The notes under the pieces are model-generated. The model was not told the origin of the DNA. It worked only from the letters and a program-made list of their open reading frames with translations, and did no database searches. A program made the translations under genes and the position numbers. From NCBI GenBank assembly GCA_031216445.1, contig CM062202.1, positions 21,685,001 through 21,749,000 on the forward strand: a stretch of 64,000 nt of DNA, written 5' to 3'. This DNA is from Lateolabrax maculatus. Its lineage: Eukaryota; Chordata; Actinopteri; Acropomatiformes; Lateolabracidae. Position 1 is the first letter of the stretch. Each line of letters starts with the position of its first letter. Shown in pieces: positions 57,146-64,000 of this stretch.

Positions 57146-60100
57146 GCACACGCACACACACAAACACACGCACACACACACACAGCCTCAGAAAATGCAA
57201 TCTTCTCTGCTGAAATGAAAAAGGAAGCTTAGCCTTTCGGGTTGGTGTGTATGTGTGTGTCCACATGCACAAGTGCACAAGTGTGAGTGTGCATGCATTA
57301 ATGTGTGTGCGCGCCATTATAGCGTTCCCCAATTTGCTGAACGTCATGGAGGAGACCCTCCACCCATTGGTATATTACCACATATGTAATAATATTAATA
57401 TGGCTCCCTCGAATGAGACCAACCCAGCATGCATAATTCATGCTAAACAAAAAGCTGTCTAGACGCTATAGTATGTATGCTGCATCTACTACACAAGTGT
57501 GAGCTGAAACTTAACACAAAAACTATGAAACTGTCTTTTCTAAACCTTAACCAGCTCCATTCTCTCTCCCTGTTTTTCCATCAGTGTGATAAATGAGAGA
57601 TTATTCCTGCAGGAGATGAAATTTTCCTTCCCTCTCTTTCTCTTCGCCCATCTTTCACCACTTTCCTCTTCTCCCTTTGCTCTGCATCCTCACTTAACCC
57701 TCCTCTCCGATCCCTCTCTGCCTCTCATTTTCCATTCTCTTCTGTCTTTTTTTTGCTTCATCCATCACCCAGCTTTGGGTTTCCTTCTTAATTTATTTCT
57801 TTGTTTTGTGTATACGCTCCCCCCGATCATCACCACCAGAACCAACCACCACTACTAAACCTCCCCATATATCTGGATCCCAGCTGATATAGTATTTACT
57901 CAAAATCAGCAGTGCCATTAAAATTCATGACTGCACCACATAGTATGTGTCTTTTTTTATGCTTCTTCTACTTCTTCTCCTCCAAACAGAAGGTTGGAGG
58001 TGGAGAGCGAAGGAGGGAGGGAGAGTTGGATATGGGGTGGGGAGGGGGCTGTTTTGGCATTGATGTGATGTTGGGAGGGGTTGGGGGAGAAGAAAACGTA
58101 GAAGAGGAGGAGGAGGAGGAGAAGTGGATGAATAAGGGGCATGTTAACTTTAGAGGTCGGCCCTGCAGTGTCCACCTGAAAATTGGTTTTGTGGTTATGG
58201 TGAGAGAGAGAGGTAAATGAGAAAGAGAGAGCAAAATAGTGAAATAGCAGGAATAGGATAAATAGATTGCAAGAAGGACACAAACTGAGAGGAACAGCAA
58301 CTGTGAATGAATGAGAGAAATAAGAGAAAGATAGGGAGAGGGGAAGGCACAGGGGAAGGGAGCAGGAGAGGGAGAAGGGGGAGGATAGTTGTCATTAAAT
58401 CCCCCCTCTCAAATCAGAGCTGAGATTCAGAGGCCACTTTATCTGGACGGACAGACGGTCCTACGGTGTGGAGCAGCAGGGACGCTCTGACTGCGTGTGC
58501 CTGCATCACACACACATACATGTGCATTTCTTTTTGGCGTGTGTGTCTGTTTGTGCCTCTGTGTGCCACCGAGCCGTGTGAATGCGCTGTACGGGCAATC
58601 ATGCCCAACTTTGAGTGTGTATGTGTGTGTGTGTGACATGTAATTGAGCCCTTTGAAGGTCAGCGTCCCTCTGTTCCTACTCACCATTGTTGGTTGTTGT
58701 GGGTTTTTTTTTCCCCTCTCCAGTTTTTTGCCTTGTGTCTCAAAATGGCCTCCCTGTCCTCCTCCCGCTGTCTGCAGACAGGAGTGAAGGACGAATTTTG
58801 ATCAACCAACATCAATACAAAACAATGCTGAGATCCTAAAATGGCCACTCCCCACTCTGTGTCTATTGTCACTTAATTTGTGTGCCACTGACTCTGTTTT
58901 TTCTCTCTCTACATCTATCTGTCTTTCTCTTCTGAATAACAACAACGATGATTTGAAGTGTTGTGAGATTCCAGCTCTTGTGTGTTTCAGCTATTACATT
59001 GCCATTTATAGCGGTATCACTGGGCAGATACAGATGTGTTTCTCTACTGGGAATAGTCTTTGTCAGTTCACTGGGTCTTGTAAGCTGTTGTAACTCTCCG
59101 CATCGAATGCTGTTTTCCACCAAAACTTTCCAAACCTTCAGATTCCAGCTGTGATTTCTGATTAAAAAATGGAGTAATGCATTGTAATTTGGTTGTGTTA
59201 AACGTAAGTCACTTTAAAAAAAAAGTAGATATAGATTTCCGATAATTTTTCAGAATGTAATATCAAAGATCAATTTTGAGGTGTGGAGCATGCCAAAGCT
59301 CACCAAACTGCCACAACTGCCAGTGTTTAATGAGTCATCTGTTAAACTTCTTTCCAATGGGCTCCAGTAGTGTGAGCACAGAGGTGTAATTGTATGCTAA
59401 TGAACATATGTGTGCCTACAGTACATTTCCTATTATTTGTCTGTGTGTTCATGAAAACAGGAAACTGGCTCTGTGTTTCTCATTCAGAGACAAAATTTGA
59501 TTGTGTGAATGTGTATTTTTCAGGCCTATTCTTTACAATAACACATTTCCTATTTTAGTTTCCTGTCCTCCGGTGTAAAGACAGATGACAGGTTTTATGT
59601 CAGTGTATTTAATATTTCTCCATGTTAAGGCAGCACGTGTGAAAATAGAGAGCATGCAGTGCTTTCTGGTTGTCTTCTGAACTTTTCACGTACAGCGGCA
59701 TTCCTCCTCAGCTTTTGATTGGTTGATTGTTGCCGCTGCTGCACAGCGCAGGAAAGGAAGGGAGAATCGGCTGTTGCCTAGCAATCTGGTTGCCATAGAT
59801 ACCGCCAGCGCTCCCTCCTAAAGAGTACACTATTATGTACATTGAAAAGAGAGAGAGAAATGGTAGGAAAGGGAGGAGAGGTATGGAGAGAATAGAAAAA
59901 GGGAGGGATGGAAGAAAGAGAGGAGACAGAAAGAGACAAGAAGAATGGAAGAAGTTGAAGTATAGGAGTTGAGCGATGGAGCGGAGGGGGCACAGAGGAG
60001 TTCATTAAGAATAACATAAAGAATGGGAGGAGAGAGAGAGGGAAAACAGACAAAGACAGAAGCAGAGCGAGAAGCAGAGACTTATACAGAAAAAAAATCT

Positions 60101-63100
60101 CTTCATGATTCATCATATAGATTCCCCCAGACAGTTGGAGCGGTGAAGGCAGGGTAATATTGGAGTCTGCTTCATTTGGTATTCTGTCTTAACATGTGGT
60201 GCTGTGGCTTGCCGGCTGGTTGTTTTGCGGTTCCTCAGTTGTCTTGGCCATGTTTGGATAAGCCCCCACACCACCACACAACCCTCCCCACTACCAATAC
60301 CCCCCACCCCCACTCCACTATCCATCTCTATCTGTCTGCTTGTTGTCAGTTTTACTGTCTGCTACTGAATCTAACTGTAACTGTAAAACACAGCGAGGAG
60401 AGGAGGAAATAAGAATCAACAGTGCAACAGTTTCGTACATGCCGAGTTCATAAATTATTTCTAATATAATATGAATGTCCATATGTGAATTAACATAATG
60501 AAATAGTGATTTAACGCATGAAAACGTTTCCACCTTCTAAACTCTGTCAGATTATAGTGCTATTCTTGGGGGAAATCCTCTGATGCACAAAAATGATGCC
60601 TTTTACAATTCTGGCTTATTTGGACTAAAATGCTAGTTGGTAGTAATTGGTAGTTAGCACAAGCAGCGATAACCACCATGACTGAACACACAAAGAAAAC
60701 TGCACCTCCTACAGAAACTCAAACTCCCCATTTCAGTGCAAAAATGCCACAAAAGATTGGATGCCGATTTCCACTTCAAATGTCTTTTTTTGTCAAATTG
60801 TCCCTTTTATGTTTATGTTTTGTTCTAGTCCGACTGGTCATTTTTTGACATTCCCACATGACAGTACAGGGCTGACACATGTTATAGTGGACCATGTGAG
60901 GTTGGGCAGAATTCAAACAGGATTTCACAGTCACATTCCCAGCCGACTCTCTCCCTGGAACAAAATAGGATTAATAATTTGCATTTTAACTCTTCATTGA
61001 CAGGGACACAAGCCTGTACTGGCTAAGTGGCTCTTTTTAAGTATGTGCAAATGTGAGTACATGTGCACAAGTATAAGTACAGAGGATGTGTGTGTGTGTG
61101 TGTGTGTGTGTGTTTGTGTATATGTGTGATTTCTTTACATGCATGATTTATGGGGCAGTTACAGTGTGTCTGTGTGCGTGTGTGTGATTTATTGGCATGT
61201 GTGTCTATTCGCCAAATGTGCACATATCTGCAGACTGCAGAGCCTGACGGACTGTGTGTGTGTGTGTGTATGTGTGTGTGTGTGTATGTGTGTGTGTGTG
61301 TGTCCCTGTTTCTGCGGGTCAGTGTGATTACAAAGCATCCATAGATCAAGTTTTATTATGCACCAAAACTGCCTCTGTCCTCTTTACTTTGCAATGTCAT
61401 CTCTGCACACAAGCTCACATTGCTCATACACACACAAATGCATGCATCCAGACCCACAATGCACTGGGAGTTACGCAACCTGCTGACTGGACATGAGCGA
61501 AAGTAGTACTTGTGTGTGTGTGCGTACGGGTGAGGGGTGGGGTAGGTTTGAAGGGTGCAGGAATGGAAAAGGAGCCGAAATGGGGGAAAAAGAGAGGCAT
61601 AACTGAGCATGGCACTGGTGCAGGCATTACTGTGACAACAGATGGATTGCAGGAAAGAGTTCCAATTTCCTCTTTAAAAGTAAAGCAGGGGAGAAGAAAA
61701 AAATAGACAGAGCGACCAAATAAGGAAAGGGAAGCGAAAAAATGAAGCACAATGAAGTGCAGAGAAGAGATCGAATCAGAGGCAGAGAGAGCAGCAGCAA
61801 TAATGAGAACGCATGAAAGTGCAAAGTGGAAGAGGGAGGAAGAGGATGGGAGAGAGAGTGAGAGGAGGAAGATCGAGAGAGCGAGAGAGAGAGAAAGGAA
61901 GCCAGTGACTTTTCATCTGTGACTGTCGCTTTCCATCTGACTGCATCTCTGCCTCCTTGTCTGCATAAAAAACCTGAAGATGTCTCCTCGAGCATTTGGG
62001 CTTCTGTGCCTGTGTGAATGTACATGTATGTGCTTTTTTATATATGTCCATGTGTTTATCCTTTTGTCTCTTGTTAAAATATGTAAAATATGTGACTGTA
62101 ATTATGTGTGAGCCTGCGTGTGCGTGTGTGGCTGGCCGAGGGTTACAGGGACTCTCATTCATCACATTAAGGAGAGCAAGTGGGGGATGGGACTGAAACT
62201 GGACAGCAAAAGTTATTATGCAAAGGCTTGGTTGTAAATCTCGGAATGTATGTGTGTGTGTGTGTGTGCACTCTACTGTATGTGTGTGGTTGCGGGTCTT
62301 TTCATCTGTGTGTGTGTGTGTGTGTGTGTGTGCTCTCATTGTGTTTGTGTGTGCGTGCGCTGCTCCTGGGAGGCTCTCCTCATTAAGCAGCGAGGCGACA
62401 GGAGTGCAGAGTGTGTGTTTTCACACACCGCTGCTCCAATACAACGGGAGCCACTTTTTTTTTGCCTCCCTTACTTCTCTCCCCTTTGTGCTTCCGCATC
62501 TTTCTCTTCCTCCTGCTCCTCCTCTTCTCTCTCTTTCCCCCCCCTTTTGCCTCATCCGTTCTCAAAATCCCTCCCTGCCTCCTCCTTATTCTATTCTTCC
62601 TCCACCTTTGTACCTCGTCTTCATCGTCACCCCTTCCTCCCGTCTACACCTGCAGTACTGGAGTGTTTGTTGCCCTCGGTAATTGTGAGGAACAGATACA
62701 CTCTGAAAGTAAAAACATTCACACTCAACCGTTGCTTGTTAATTCCCATCTAAACCTCAGCCTGGATTAACCAAGTTTTGTATTTTTGCGGTGATGGTAG
62801 CCACGGCAACTTTTGTTTCTTTATGAATGGCTGAGCTTACCTTGATGTGTGTCAACACAACAGAATAGAATAGAAGTTTAAAGAACCATATTAAATCACC
62901 TCAAACCGTCGAAGCAAATGTCATGCAAATATTTGGTATGCTTTAATATGAAATATCTGTGTGTACAATCAAGGAGCAGGCAGAGAGACAGAAAAACAAG
63001 AGTTGGGAGAAGGCTGAGAAAATTTAAAAAGTGTGGGGGAAGAGAAAGTGAGAAAAGTCAACAGGTAGGCCTATTTGTTTGTGTGTGTGTGTGTGTGTGG

Positions 63101-64000
63101 AGGCAGAGGTAATTCCCTTGAGATGGAAGCACTAAGTTGATGAGGCTTCCACCACGACCGGCCAGAGGATGAGATTATCGACCAGCCAGAGTTGGGTTGT
63201 TGTATTGATTCCAGGCCGAGTCTGGGAGGGAGATGAAGGGGAGAGAGGAAGAGGAGGTGGAGGTAGAGAGGTTGGGGGGAAGATAGAAAAGGAGATACTG
63301 GCGGAAGAAAATGAGGGACAATGCCAGGATGAGGATACAAACATCAGGTCATGACTTCTTTATTTTTTAGGTCCTGTACTTCACTGTGTAGCTCTTTTTG
63401 CCTTTTTCTAAATTACACACTGCAAGAAATGTTCCTCTAATCACCATTAGTCCCATAATCCTCAAACAAACCTGTTCTGCCAAAGATAATTTCACTTATT
63501 TCCAATGCAGTTGTTTGTTTTTTAAAAACCACAACGCAACTTTGAACTGTGACAAGTGATTTGTTTTTGCGGTGCAAATAGAGTCCAGTGAAAACCATTT
63601 ATCTCCAAATTTTATGATTTAAAATTTTTCACACAAAACCAAAGGATCAGGTTTTTTCTTTATGGGTTGAGAACATTCTCCTATTTATTATAAAAACCCA
63701 CTGGGTTACCTGAAAAATGCATTGCCACAAGGATAAAAACAGGGTTGAATTTCTAAACTCATGAAAAGTTGACGTTTTGGACATACATGTTTTTTACGGG
63801 ACAGCGACCTATCTAATGCTGAGTGTCTGTGGAATGATTATAAAGCATTTAAAAAACTGTGTTTCATTAATCCATGAGGATATGTAATCTGAAGGAGTGA
63901 TGTGTAGGATATGCAAAACATGACAACGAAATGATTTAAATGTGAGGGATTTGTGTCATTGTTTCACTCTCCTCCTCTATATCACTAAAACCGCTTTTTA

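Larger units (their letters stand above)
53945..64000 (+). other. dpf1: dpf1 intron 7 (at least 10 kb, runs off the window)
   Basis: No reading frame resembling the DPF1 C-terminal half (tandem PHD fingers) is present on either strand. Contents: GT/CA microsatellites (56962-57005, 57117-57204, 61088-61113, 61254-61303, 62224-62332), an (AT)n run near 54909, a tandem teleost-type dispersed repeat (55600-55890), and purine-rich low-complexity tracts (57985-58390, 59840-60070, 61730-61900). Confidence 0.75.

Noticed and set aside
53945..64000. Loss of the dpf1 PHD fingers
   Set aside because: The last visible exon ends with a proper donor in an open phase, and a long intron reaches the window edge. 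The missing exons are simply downstream.
1..64000. CRISPR arrays, operons, prokaryotic mobile elements or rRNA genes
   Set aside because: The window is vertebrate nuclear DNA with spliced genes. The regular repeats are microsatellites, and no direct-repeat/spacer pattern or RNA gene other than a SINE head is visible.

Overview
This 64 kb window is vertebrate nuclear DNA, almost certainly from a ray-finned (teleost) fish. It has GT-AG introns of 100 bp to 12 kb, many long (CA/GT)n microsatellites, and several dispersed repeats with the look of teleost transposable elements. The protein-coding content is three genes, all reconstructed exon by exon with continuous phase at every junction.

Layout. 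(1) numbl (NUMB-like), plus strand, eight coding exons between 4033 and 17214. The reconstructed product is 744 residues with a PTB domain and a C-terminal NPF endocytic motif. It has a long 3' UTR with a good polyadenylation signal near 19936. (2) About 8.8 kb of intergenic DNA with no recognisable gene, but with a tRNA-derived SINE head and other repeat fragments. (3) A ZFYVE1/DFCP1-like gene, minus strand, twelve coding exons from 35113 down to 28752 (655 residues). It has a P-loop NTPase domain, Cys-rich segments and two C-terminal FYVE fingers, but no N-terminal zinc-finger region. (4) A divergent promoter interval of about 1.9 kb. (5) The 5' part of dpf1 (BAF45B), plus strand. Coding exon 1 is at 37041, followed by a 12 kb intron, six more exons from 49088 to 53944, and then intron running off the window. 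The PHD-finger exons are not in the window.

Why this locus matters. Human 14q24 carries NUMB, ZFYVE1 and DPF3 close together. The genes here resemble NUMBL and DPF1 (both human 19q13) rather than NUMB and DPF3. The window therefore looks like the second copy of the NUMB-ZFYVE1-DPF block from vertebrate genome duplication, and it seems to retain a ZFYVE1 duplicate between the other two. That duplicate starts directly at the NTPase domain. The paralogon reading is inference from remembered family sequences and human map positions; gene trees would settle it.

The three genes do not form a pathway. Numbl is an endocytic/Notch adaptor, the ZFYVE1-like protein is probably a PI3P-binding endomembrane NTPase, and Dpf1 is a subunit of the neuronal BAF chromatin remodeller.

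Main items for follow-up: an unannotated-looking 30-nt in-frame microexon in dpf1 intron 1 with very strong splice sites; UG repeats abutting three dpf1 splice sites; the truncated ZFYVE1 paralogue; a 37-bp-stem intronic hairpin in numbl; one transposon nested in another in dpf1 intron 1; and a pair of ZNF143-type sites in the dpf1 promoter.
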